The translations under genes and the position numbers were made by a program. A stretch of DNA of 64,000 bases. It comes from SIG307 sp964609025. Its GTDB lineage: Bacteria > Bacillota > Clostridia > Lachnospirales > Lachnospiraceae. Shown here piece after piece: positions 18,025 through 26,382 of this stretch (within the stretch, counting starts at the first letter, position 1; each line of letters opens with the position of its first letter). The notes beneath the pieces are model-generated. The model was not told the origin of the DNA. It searched no databases and was given only the letters and a program-made list of their open reading frames with translations. The stretch spans positions 1-64,000 of the forward strand of contig CAZSQM010000006.1 in assembly GCA_964609025.1 (NCBI GenBank). The letters run 5' to 3'.

Positions 18025-19310
18025 TCACCTGCCAAATAGAGCGAACCGACCGCCACAATGACTTCCCCCGCGTCTTCCGCTGCGGCGGCAGCCAATGCTG
18101 TTTCCACCGTCGAGCAAAGTAGAAACTCCGTCCGCTCCCTTTCCGGCACAAGGCGCTCGCAAAGCGCCAGCAGCGCTTCTGCCTTCATGGCACGCGGCAC
18201 TGCCGGAGCGGTTACATAGACCTTCTTTGCAAGGGGCAGAAAAAGCGCCGCCATCGTTTCGACTTCCTTATCCGCCATTGCGCCGAAAATAAACTGCAGT
18301 TTTCTTCCCGGAAAATACTGCCGCAGGCTTTCCACCGTTGCCTGCATCCCCTGGGGATTGTGGGAGCCGTCCGCCAAAAGCAGCGGCTCTTTTTTTAATA
18401 CCTCCAGCCTTGCCTGCCAGCGCACTGTCCGCAGGCCGTTCCGCACAGCCTCCTCCCCCAAAGGAAGCCCCAGATTTTTAAGCTGCTCTGTCGCCTCCAA
18501 TACAAGCGCCGCGTTTTTCTGCTGATACAGCCCGGGCAGTGCTAACGTAATATGCTTCCACTGTTTGTAGGAAAACCGCTGAAAGTCTTCTTCCTTTTCT
18601 TCACCGGAAAATGCTCCTAACATTCCTATGCGTTCGCTTATTATTTTTTCAAACTCCGGAATAACAAGCGGTACGGCTAACTCCTCGCAGCGTTTTCGGA
18701 TAACCTCTTCCCCTTCTTTGTTTTCCCCGTAAAACACAACCGGTGCACCACTTTTTATAATCCCCGCTTTCGCCTGTGCAATCTCTGTCATGGTACTTCC
18801 GAGCTGTGCCGTATGGTCAAAGCCCAGTGCGGTTATGATGCAAAGCAATGGATTTTGCACTACATTTGTAGAATCAAACATTCCGCCAAGCCCTGTTTCC
18901 AGAATCACGATGTCGCACCGTTCTTCCAAAAAGTAAAGAAATGCCAAGACGGTTCCGAATTCAAATTCGCTGGGCGGTACTTCCATTTTCTCGGTCCGTT
19001 CCGCCAGATACCCTGTCAATTCCGCCAGACGCTCATCCGGTATTTCTTCGTTGTCTACCTGAATCCGCTCGTTATAGCGGACAATATACGGAGAGGTATA
19101 CAGTCCTGTTTTTAAGCCTGCGCTTTGGCAGACGGAAGCCAGCATTGCCGCGGAACTCCCCTTCCCGTTCGTCCCCGCAATATGTACAACCCGCAGACCG
19201 CTTTCCGGGTGTCCGCAAAGCTCTAAAAGCTCTTTTGTCTTTTCCAGCCCGCTCTTCTTTCCCCGCCAATAAAGTCCATGAATATAGTCCAACGCTTCCT
19301 CGTAATTCAT
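18000..19310 (-). CDS. folC: Folylpolyglutamate synthase / dihydrofolate synthase
   Basis: This 436-residue Mur-ligase-fold enzyme adds glutamates to folates, trapping them in the cell. The ATP loop HIAGTNGKGSS (44-53) is intact, and TSPYIVRYNERIQVDNEEI and the GLGGMFDSTNVV block are typical of FolC. The C-terminal domain carries DGSHNPQG. It follows the folate transporter gene folT by 78 bp on the same strand, so import and polyglutamylation would be controlled together by the upstream THF riboswitch. Confidence 0.95.
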   Translation of the reverse strand: MNYEEALDYIHGLYWRGKKSGLEKTKELLELCGHPESGLRVVHIAGTNGKGSSAAMLASVCQSAGLKTGLYTSPYIVRYNERIQVDNEEIPDERLAELTGYLAERTEKMEVPPSEFEFGTVLAFLYFLEERCDIVILETGLGGMFDSTNVVQNPLLCIITALGFDHTAQLGSTMTEIAQAKAGIIKSGAPVVFYGENKEGEEVIRKRCEELAVPLVIPEFEKIISERIGMLGAFSGEEKEEDFQRFSYKQWKHITLALPGLYQQKNAALVLEATEQLKNLGLPLGEEAVRNGLRTVRWQARLEVLKKEPLLLADGSHNPQGMQATVESLRQYFPGRKLQFIFGAMADKEVETMAALFLPLAKKVYVTAPAVPRAMKAEALLALCERLVPERERTEFLLCSTVETALAAAAAEDAGEVIVAVGSLYLAGEIKKAVPR

Positions 19311-19388
19311 AGCTGCTAACCTGCCTTACCTGTTTCCTTCCGTTCTGCTCTTCCGTGCCTGCTTTTTTGGTTCCGCTTTGACGTCCCG

Positions 19389-20000
19389 CTACCGGCTCTG
19401 CCATCTGACATACTCCCGCAGCACAGGCACGCGCCGCACTGCCGTAAGCAGCAGATACACGCCCGCTACGTTCACCGGATACAGACAGGCGTTTTTAATC
19501 GCTCTTCCCTCGAAAATCGCCCGAAGCTTTTTAAAGAAGCTCTGCCATGCCGCCGCGCTGTCACTGAAAAACAGGCTGAAATCCTTTACGCCGTACTGAA
19601 TACAAATCCAGCTCGTGGTCATGCACAGATTCACTATAACCGTCACCGCCGCAAGGGTCAGCGCCACCCGCAGCAAGCTCAGTTTTTCTCTCTTATAAAA
19701 GCTGTATCCGTAAATCAGACCGGCCACGATACAATCTAACGTATAGCCCGGGAAAAACGCACCCGTCGGCTTTAAAAAAAAGCCCAGCAAATCCGCTGCT
19801 CCTCCCATAACTGCACCCGGTACCGGGCCAAACAGCATACAAGCCACCGTCGTCGGGAAAATAGTAAAACCGATTTTTAAATTTTCCGTTACCTGAACGG
19901 TTGTTGCAAAGCCGAGCGCCAGCCGCAGCGCCAGAAGCATTGCCATGGCAACCAATGATTTTAAGCTGCCGAATTCCTTTGCCGATTCTTTGAACCGCAT
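19389..20000 (-). CDS. folT: Folate ECF transporter S component
   Basis: A 203-residue protein with about six membrane helices. It is the substrate-binding subunit of a folate-type energy-coupling-factor transporter, which would need EcfA/EcfT encoded elsewhere. Helix 1 contains the S-component helix pattern ALRLALGFA; VPGAVMGGAADLLGFFLKPTGAFFPGYTLD is a hallmark block. The ATG at 20000 with AAAGGGG is chosen over an upstream frame extension that would enter the leader. The THF riboswitch ahead of it and folC behind it support folate as ligand. Confidence 0.88.
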   Translation of the reverse strand: MRFKESAKEFGSLKSLVAMAMLLALRLALGFATTVQVTENLKIGFTIFPTTVACMLFGPVPGAVMGGAADLLGFFLKPTGAFFPGYTLDCIVAGLIYGYSFYKREKLSLLRVALTLAAVTVIVNLCMTTSWICIQYGVKDFSLFFSDSAAAWQSFFKKLRAIFEGRAIKNACLYPVNVAGVYLLLTAVRRVPVLREYVRWQSR

Positions 20001-20091
20001 AAAAAATCCCCTTTCGTTGTATTTTGTCGCAATCGCAGAAAAGAACACCGTGCGCAAAACAACTGCTTTGCAACACGACCGTCCCTTGCAA

Positions 20092-20220
20092 CTAGCTACA
20101 ACAATAGGGGAAACCTATTTGTAGCAGCGGGATGCGAAATCTGCACCGCAAGATTTCTCTTTTCGTTCCATCGACAACTCCCCGTCCGACAGACACTTAA
20201 CGCGCAAATTCCTACTCTGC
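20092..20220 (-). promoter_or_regulatory. THF riboswitch plus adjacent hairpin, controlling folT-folC
   Basis: Read on the minus strand, AGAGTAGG, GCGCGTTAAGTGTC, GGGGAGTTGTC, ACGAA, TTGCGGTG and GCATCCCGCT occur in the order and spacing of the tetrahydrofolate aptamer (about 20122-20220). A second hairpin, GCTACAA.ATAGG / CCTAT..TTGTAGC (20092-20124), touches the 3' edge of the aptamer. It has no T-run, so it is more likely a switching element than a terminator. High folate should lower folT-folC expression. Confidence 0.88.
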
Positions 20221-20245
20221 TTCTCTTTTGATTTTTGACTCACTT

Positions 20246-20274
20246 ATTCTAGCACACTTAAAATGCTTTGTAAA
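20246..20274 (-). promoter_or_regulatory. Promoter of the THF riboswitch transcript
   Basis: TTTACA (20269-20274), a 17-nt spacer and TAGAAT (20246-20251). The -35 box sits in the centre of a small palindrome AAAATGCTT / AAGCATTTT, which could double as the terminator of the upstream gene or as an operator. Confidence 0.7.
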
Positions 20275-20311
20275 GCATTTTATCATCCTATTATTTTCCG
20301 CGGAAAGATTT

Positions 20312-20746
20312 TTATTTCTTTTTTCTTAAATAGGCTGCCAGATACCATACTAAAAGCGCCGCCAGCACAATCCCGGAGCATATGATGGCGGAAAAGTTCC
20401 ACAGCGTTTCAAACAATCCGCCAAACCATTCTCCTGCCCAGTAGCCGCTATCCTCCAGCTTCCAGATGATACCAAGACCGATTCCGGCCGCCGCCACAGG
20501 AACCACCGCAGTACACACAACCAATGCCGCCTTTCCGATTCCGAACTTTGCGGAAAGCTTATGCTGCGCAAACAATAACACTGCCACCCATGCCACGATT
20601 AACAACACATCCAGCGCAATTCCCGGCAGAAACAAGGCTAGCGTACACATCATCACTCCAAACGAACCTGCCGCCGCAAACAGCAGCCCCCCTAATGCGG
20701 CAGCCAACAGCACAAGCACTTTCTTTTTTCCCTTTGTCTGTTCCAT
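20312..20746 (-). CDS. Small four-helix membrane protein of unknown function
   Basis: A 144-residue protein with a basic N-terminus (EQTKGKKK) and four long hydrophobic segments at roughly 8-34, 38-60, 70-95 and 115-138, ending in a basic RKKK tail. I recognise no family. It starts 60 bp after the 546-residue membrane-anchored gene, so the two are probably co-transcribed and may work together. Confidence 0.6.
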   Translation of the reverse strand: MEQTKGKKKVLVLLAAALGGLLFAAAGSFGVMMCTLALFLPGIALDVLLIVAWVAVLLFAQHKLSAKFGIGKAALVVCTAVVPVAAAGIGLGIIWKLEDSGYWAGEWFGGLFETLWNFSAIICSGIVLAALLVWYLAAYLRKKK

Positions 20747-20806
20747 TTCATTTCCTCTTTTCTTTTCCTTTGTCCGGCAAAATGCTGCCGCATCTAACCC
20801 CGCACA

Positions 20807-22447
20807 TTACTCCGCAGGGAGCGCTTCTTCTAAACTCTCCACCCATTCCGAAGGAAGCCCTGCCTGCTTAAGCATTTCAAAAAACTCCTCCCATGCAAGC
20901 TCCTCCGCCCATTGGGAAAGGCCTGCTTCATCCTTGATTTTCGTCACCTCGTTATCCGCCGGGAACGTAATCCGCTCTCCTTTGTCCTTCGTGACCCCGA
21001 CCGTCATTGCCGCAAACAGTTCTCCGTCCTTTTGCAGCGTAAACTTTGTTTCCTTTTTGTTTTTCTCCGATACGGAAGAAACAATCAGTGCCGCATCTCC
21101 GAAAGAAACTCCGGTTTCCGCTCCCAGTTCTTCCAACAATTCCTTCGCCATACCTGCCGGTACAATTGTTACCGTTCCGTTAAAATATCCGTCCTTATAC
21201 TTCTTGACATCAACCTCCTCCACGGTAATCTCCGCCAGACGGAAGCCAACTACCTTTAACTTGAATTCGCCGGACATTGTTCTGCTGTCTGCCTTTCCTG
21301 TCCCCTCAAAGGAAACCTTTGCACCGTCCGCTTTGACGGATACCTCGCAGCCGAATTCGTTTCCCTTGACCGGCAGTGCCGCGGTAAACTCAATTACATC
21401 CTCGATTTTGAGTTTTCTTCCGACAATGTTCCCTTTGCTGTCCACCCAGAGAGTCATCTCGATTTCTTCCTCAGCCTCTTTTAAGGCTTGTGCCTGCTCT
21501 AAAAGCTCCTCCAACGCATCCAGAAAATCGTCATAGACCTCCTCCGCATCCGCTTTTTCCTGCACGGAAACGATTTTCTTTACCATCGCTTCCAGTTCCT
21601 GATCCGTTCTCATCGCTTCCAGCACAGCTTCCGCCATTGCATACATCGTATCGCCGTCTATCGTCACAAGCAGCTCCGTATATTCTTTGGATACCTCTCC
21701 CGCAGACAAGGTGCCCCTGCCCTTTTCCACATCCTTCACATAAGAAAGCGCCAATGCAATATAACGATTCAGGAGAGCTTCCAGTTCCTTTCCTTCCGGA
21801 AGCTTTTCATACAAAAGTCCAAGCATCGCAGACATCGTTTCCGCTTCTTCCGCCTCTGCCCCTAAGACATCCTTAAGTTCAAAGCAAAGATACCGTTCGG
21901 AAAGCTCCGGTATCCGTGCATAAATCGTCCCTTCCTCAAGATGATAAAGAACACTTCCGCTAAGCAACGTATTTCCGCTTACCCCCAAAGCCAATTCACT
22001 CTTTAATGCCCCGGGAACCGTCATTCCGGCCGCGGTTGCGGACAATTCCCGAAACGCTTCCAACTCCATCCCCGTTTCCGTTTCCATCAGGGCAAGAAGC
22101 TCCTCGCCCAAAATTACCGTCAGAGTGTTCTCCTCCTTCCTGCCGGACGGCGAAAGAACTTCCCTGATTTCTTCCTCGTATACTGCGGAAAATTTGGCGG
22201 TAAACTCCTCTGCCGCTTTTTTCTCTACATACCGGTAATACTCATCCGGAGAAGAAAAAGCGGCTCTTGCCGCATTTGCAAGCACCGGCATGGCAAACAG
22301 CAAACCGGCAATGACCAGAAAGGCCGCGGCAATTACCACAACCGGCACGAACCTTTTCTTTTTCTTTTGCGTATTATTTACATTCTCCCGGTTTTGTAAC
22401 GGTTCCGACGCCTCTGTCGAAGACGTCCTTTCAAACTCCTCACTCAT
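20807..22447 (-). CDS. Large acidic membrane-anchored extracytoplasmic protein, unknown function
   Basis: The 546-residue product has a polar N-terminus with a KKKKR cluster, one membrane helix (about 32-54) and a long acidic domain predicted outside. The middle holds an alanine/glutamate-rich helical stretch. The later part has repeated beta strands (SVKADGAKVSFEGTGKADS, GYFNGTVTIVPAG) that recall lipoprotein-like half-barrels such as LppX or DUF6583 proteins. That resemblance is weak. The start at 22447 follows GGAGG. It leads the 144-residue membrane protein in a likely two-gene operon. Confidence 0.65.
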   Translation of the reverse strand: MSEEFERTSSTEASEPLQNRENVNNTQKKKKRFVPVVVIAAAFLVIAGLLFAMPVLANAARAAFSSPDEYYRYVEKKAAEEFTAKFSAVYEEEIREVLSPSGRKEENTLTVILGEELLALMETETGMELEAFRELSATAAGMTVPGALKSELALGVSGNTLLSGSVLYHLEEGTIYARIPELSERYLCFELKDVLGAEAEEAETMSAMLGLLYEKLPEGKELEALLNRYIALALSYVKDVEKGRGTLSAGEVSKEYTELLVTIDGDTMYAMAEAVLEAMRTDQELEAMVKKIVSVQEKADAEEVYDDFLDALEELLEQAQALKEAEEEIEMTLWVDSKGNIVGRKLKIEDVIEFTAALPVKGNEFGCEVSVKADGAKVSFEGTGKADSRTMSGEFKLKVVGFRLAEITVEEVDVKKYKDGYFNGTVTIVPAGMAKELLEELGAETGVSFGDAALIVSSVSEKNKKETKFTLQKDGELFAAMTVGVTKDKGERITFPADNEVTKIKDEAGLSQWAEELAWEEFFEMLKQAGLPSEWVESLEEALPAE

Positions 22448-22503
22448 TCTTCGTCCTCCTCTGATTTCTCTCACCGCGCACTCCTTTACGAACATTCGCT
22501 AAC

Positions 22504-22532
22504 AGTATACTCTTTTCCTCTGTTTTTGTCAA
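22504..22532 (-). promoter_or_regulatory. Promoter of the 546-residue protein gene
   Basis: TTGACA (22527-22532), a 17-nt spacer and TATACT (22504-22509) on the minus strand, next to the edge of the 322-bp inverted-repeat element. Confidence 0.75.
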
Positions 22533-22539
22533 AAAAAAT

Positions 22540-22861
22540 AAGGGGCTGCACATCAGAGGTGCGCGGCCCCATTCTTGCAAGCAGGGAATTGTCTGTCACT
22601 GCAAGGGAGCATCCGCCACTTTTTTTGCAAGCGCAACGCTTTGTCAAACTTCCTCAAAGAACCACTAAAACGCTCGGATACGGCCTCGCGCTTAAGTGGT
22701 TCTAAGAGGCGATTTTGACTGCGCTAAAAACGCGGTCCTTCGGACAAATGCAAAAATAAGTGGCGGATGCTCCCTTGCAGTTAGGGCGGGCATTCTCATC
22801 CGCTTGCAAGAATTCGCCACGCCCGAGCCGCCGCGCCTCTAATGATGCGACAGCCCCCTTA
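22540..22861. repeat. 322-bp imperfect inverted-repeat element (MITE-like)
   Basis: The two halves are reverse complements with gaps. Outer ends are GGGGCTG.. / ..CAGCCCC. A shared CTTGCAAG block comes next, then a 24-bp perfect arm (22598-22621 against 22758-22781), and a central hairpin AGAACCACT / AGTGGTTCT (22658-22703). No open reading frame of note lies inside. Its outer 41 bp recur at 60540-60580. It fills the gap between the xylanase gene and the unknown operon and could end transcription in both directions. Confidence 0.8.
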
Positions 22862-22873
22862 CCTTTCCTGTTT

Positions 22874-24838
22874 TTACTTCTTCACCGAAAAGCCTGCATC
22901 TACATAAGCCTGCAATACTTGATAATACGCTTTCTTCGGCTGCGTTAATGTAGAGAACAAAAGCGGTGAATTATCCTTTCTCCATGAAACGCTGTCGGAA
23001 AGTCCCCAGTAAGTAATACCGGTAATCTTTCCTCCCGCCTTTTTGATGTCCAGAATATAGCTCATCAATTCATAAAGATACAGCGCCTGTGCGGCTTCTC
23101 CGCTGTTACCGACATCTAACTCCGTAATCTGTACTTCGTAACCTTCATCCAGAAATGCCTGAAGCGTAGCCTTAAACTGAATGGTGGACGGATAATCCGT
23201 CGACAGATGCGCCTGCATACCGACGCCGTCGCAAATCCTTCCCTCGGCGTTGATAAACTTCATCACGGACTTGATTTTTGCGGTATCAATATAGGTATTA
23301 AAATCGTTAAAAATCAGGGAAACCTCATCCCGGATGCCGTACTCCCGCAAAACCTCGTCCGCAATTTTATACGCCAGCTTTACAAACGACGGCGTCAGGC
23401 CCTCGTTGCCGTATACGGCTTCCCAGCCGGAATTTGTTGCGTGAACATATTCATTCACAACGTCCCAGGAATACAATACCGAGCCGTACTCGTTATCATA
23501 AACATGCGTCATTACGGTGCGGATGTAAAACTCCAGTCGTGCATTCATTGTCGCTTTGCTGACATAAGCGCCGGAAGCGTTGTATCCCTCTTTAAAAAAC
23601 CATGACGGCGTCTGGCTGTGCCATACAAGAGTATGACCGCGCAGGCCCAGACCGTTCTTTGCACAGATGCGGAGTACATTATCAATGGTAGTAAAGTTAA
23701 GCTTCGGGACAGTGTTTTCCTTGTAGTTATCCGGAATCACATATCCAAGTGCCTTTGCTTCCTCCACGGAAATCAACGACGGTCCCCAGCCTAAAATGAA
23801 GTCCGGCTTCATCTCATTTTCCAGTGTAATACTGTTGTACTGCGTCTTTATCTGCGCAAGCGTGGCAGAATTCTGCAACTGGGAATAGCTCGCGCAGGTG
23901 CCGATATGCCCGAATGCGCTTCCGTAAGTGTTAAGCAGTGTTGCGCCCTCCGTGGATTCCGGGACGAACGGCGTCGGTGTCGGCGCCGGTACATAATCGG
24001 CGTCCATATGGAACGTAATGTTATAAACCGTAACCTCGTAACGGCTGAAATTCTCTACCTGATCCAGTGCCATTAACCCGATTCCGGTAACCGTATCGCT
24101 GATATTCGGCGCGAGCTCGAACTCGGTTACGGTATCCCCTTTACAGTAATACTCTACAAAAACCTGATTTACCCCTTCATCATAAAGCTTCACGGAAAGC
24201 GGCGCATACGCGCTTAACGCCTTTACCGTTACCTTGTGGCAATGGGACATATCAATACGTTCCGGAAGGGTCAGCTTGATTTCCTGATACTGCCCCTCAT
24301 ACCGCAGTTTAATGGAACCGTCGGACTGTACCTCGTATACGGTACCATAAGAACCGAGGTAGGCAAGGTCATGGAAATCATAGGTAAGCATCATGCCCGT
24401 CGGAGCAGCCGTCGGTTCCGCGGTCGGCTCCGGCGTAGCTGTTGCCGTCGGTTCCGGTGTCGCTGTTGCCGTCGGTTTCGCGGTCGGTTCCGGTGTCGCT
24501 GTTGCCGTCGGTTCTGCGGTCGGTTCCGGCGTAGCTGCTGCCTCCGGTTCCTCGGTTTTCGTCGGCTCCGGCGTAGCTGTTTCCTCCGGCTTCTCGGTTA
24601 CCGTCGCCTCCGGTGCGGCGGTTGCTTCCGGTTCTTCGGTTGCCACCGGCTCCGGCGTAGCTGCCACTTCCGGCTTCCCGGTTACCGTTGCCTCCGGCGT
24701 TACGGTTGCTTCCGGCGTCATCGTTACCGTTTTATCCGGCAGTTCCGTCGGCTTTGTGTCTGCCGGCGTTGTACCACAGGCCGCCAAAAGAAGCGCTCCC
24801 AGTATCAAAAATGCAAAATAAGAACGTAATTTTTTCAT
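22874..24838 (-). CDS. GH10 endo-1,4-beta-xylanase lipoprotein
   Basis: A 654-residue secreted, lipid-anchored xylanase that cuts the xylan main chain. The signal peptide ends in LLLAAC (Cys21). Residues about 30-147 are a low-complexity linker of repeated (A/T)TPEPT/TATATPEPT units. Residues about 148-280 form a beta-sandwich resembling a carbohydrate-binding module. From about 300 onward is the GH10 barrel, with acid/base E463 in WDVVNEYV, nucleophile E573 in ITELDVG, and the substrate loop GLRGHTLVWHSQTPSWF. It is last in the GH43-GH43-GH51-GH10 operon, 18 bp after GH51. The long linker would lift the catalytic domain off the wall. Confidence 0.95.
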   Translation of the reverse strand: MKKLRSYFAFLILGALLLAACGTTPADTKPTELPDKTVTMTPEATVTPEATVTGKPEVAATPEPVATEEPEATAAPEATVTEKPEETATPEPTKTEEPEAAATPEPTAEPTATATPEPTAKPTATATPEPTATATPEPTAEPTAAPTGMMLTYDFHDLAYLGSYGTVYEVQSDGSIKLRYEGQYQEIKLTLPERIDMSHCHKVTVKALSAYAPLSVKLYDEGVNQVFVEYYCKGDTVTEFELAPNISDTVTGIGLMALDQVENFSRYEVTVYNITFHMDADYVPAPTPTPFVPESTEGATLLNTYGSAFGHIGTCASYSQLQNSATLAQIKTQYNSITLENEMKPDFILGWGPSLISVEEAKALGYVIPDNYKENTVPKLNFTTIDNVLRICAKNGLGLRGHTLVWHSQTPSWFFKEGYNASGAYVSKATMNARLEFYIRTVMTHVYDNEYGSVLYSWDVVNEYVHATNSGWEAVYGNEGLTPSFVKLAYKIADEVLREYGIRDEVSLIFNDFNTYIDTAKIKSVMKFINAEGRICDGVGMQAHLSTDYPSTIQFKATLQAFLDEGYEVQITELDVGNSGEAAQALYLYELMSYILDIKKAGGKITGITYWGLSDSVSWRKDNSPLLFSTLTQPKKAYYQVLQAYVDAGFSVKK

Positions 24839-24856
24839 AAATCTCCTTCTTCCGAA

Positions 24857-26353
24857 TTATTTCATCGTTATTGTCAGGCTTACTACACTGCATGGCGGAA
24901 GCTCCAGGGAAAAGCCCTGCTTGGTCAGCTTTACGTCGGTAAACGGCGCGGTTTTCACCTGCTCCGGCTCCTCAAACGTATTATGTGCCGCCATCGCTCC
25001 GGTCAGGATTTCTCCCGTTACACCAGCCGCGCTGCCCTCTGCAAATACAACCTCCATTGCCTCCGCTTCTTCCACGGAAAGATTTGCGAGAGTCACCGTC
25101 AGTTCTCCGTTTTCCTTTACCGAAGCAGATTCGTACACCTTCCGTACTTTTTCATCCCCGCTTCCGATCCACTGTTCTTCCATGCGGCTGTCCAAAAGCT
25201 GTGCGTCCTGATGCGGCGCATACATCTTAAACACATGATACGTCGGCGTAAGAAGCATTTTCTCACCCTCGGTCAGAATCACCGCCTGCAATACATTGAC
25301 AAGCTGTGCGATATTTGCCATTTTCACACGGTCACAGTGCTTATTGAACACATTTAAGGTAAGGGCTGCTACCATTGCGTCCCGCATCGTATTCTGCTGG
25401 TACAAAAAGCCCGGATTAGTGCCCGGCTCACAGTTATACCATGTGCCCCACTCGTCTACGATCAGCCCGACTCTCTTTTCCGCGTCATACTGATTCATAA
25501 TCGCAGAATGGCGGTTAATCAAAGTTTCGATATATGCCGCACGGCTGAGGGTACGGTAATACTTCGGCACATCAAATTCCGTCGCAAAGCCCTTGTTTTC
25601 CCAGCTGTCCGGAACCGTGTAGTAATGCAGGGAAAGTCCGTCCATGTAACGTCCCGCAATCTTCATGACCTGCTCCGTCCAGTTATAATCGTCCGCATTC
25701 GGACCGCAGGCAATTTTATAGATTTTCTTCTTATTCGGATTCTTTGCGCTCGGATAATCCCGCACATAGGTCTGGTAACGGCGGTACTCGTTTGCGTAAT
25801 GCTCCGGTGTCATATTGCCGCCGCAGCCCCAGTTCTCATTGCCGACGCCGAGGTAGTTTACCGTAAACGGCTCCTCGTCCCCGTTCTGTCTCCGTAAGTC
25901 CGCCATCGGAGATACGCCGTCAAAGGTCATATATTCTACCCATTCCGACATTTCCCGGACGGTTCCGCTGCCCACATTGGCGTTCACATAGGTTTCACAG
26001 CCGATCTGGCGGCAAAGCTCCATAAACTCATGCGTACCGAAGCTGTTGTCCTCCAGAACGCCGCCCCAGTGCGTGTTAATCATCTTTTTCCGGCTCTCCT
26101 TCGGACCGATACCGTCTTCCCAGTGGTATTCGTCCGCAAAGCAGCCGCCCGGCCAGCGTAACACCGGAAGCTTCATTTCCCGCAGGGCATTCACCACATC
26201 GTTCCGCATTCCCTTCGTATTCGGAATCGGAGAGTCCTCCCCTACATAAAGTCCTTCGTAAATACACCGTCCCAAATGCTCGGAGAAGTTTCCGTACAAC
26301 TCCTTGTTAATTTTGCCGAGCTTCATTGCAGGATTGATAAATAATTTTGCCAT
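24857..26353 (-). CDS. GH51 alpha-L-arabinofuranosidase
   Basis: The 498-residue enzyme has no signal peptide, so it should act in the cytoplasm, removing arabinose side groups from imported arabinoxylo-oligosaccharides. GH51 hallmarks are present: LRWPGGCFADEYHWEDGIGP, the acid/base E173 in GVGNENWGCGG, and the nucleophile E301 in LIVDEWGTWY. The C-terminal beta-sandwich is complete. It is third in the xylan operon, 29 bp downstream of the GH43 lipoprotein. Confidence 0.95.
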   Translation of the reverse strand: MAKLFINPAMKLGKINKELYGNFSEHLGRCIYEGLYVGEDSPIPNTKGMRNDVVNALREMKLPVLRWPGGCFADEYHWEDGIGPKESRKKMINTHWGGVLEDNSFGTHEFMELCRQIGCETYVNANVGSGTVREMSEWVEYMTFDGVSPMADLRRQNGDEEPFTVNYLGVGNENWGCGGNMTPEHYANEYRRYQTYVRDYPSAKNPNKKKIYKIACGPNADDYNWTEQVMKIAGRYMDGLSLHYYTVPDSWENKGFATEFDVPKYYRTLSRAAYIETLINRHSAIMNQYDAEKRVGLIVDEWGTWYNCEPGTNPGFLYQQNTMRDAMVAALTLNVFNKHCDRVKMANIAQLVNVLQAVILTEGEKMLLTPTYHVFKMYAPHQDAQLLDSRMEEQWIGSGDEKVRKVYESASVKENGELTVTLANLSVEEAEAMEVVFAEGSAAGVTGEILTGAMAAHNTFEEPEQVKTAPFTDVKLTKQGFSLELPPCSVVSLTITMK

Positions 26354-26382
26354 AATTTCCCTCCGTAAATTTTATTTTCCCA

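Noticed and set aside
24393..24829. Long plus-strand frames rich in Arg-Cys or Gly-Ser-Val opposite the xylanase linker
   Set aside because: They are antisense shadows of the repetitive Thr-Pro-Glu linker of the GH10 lipoprotein.
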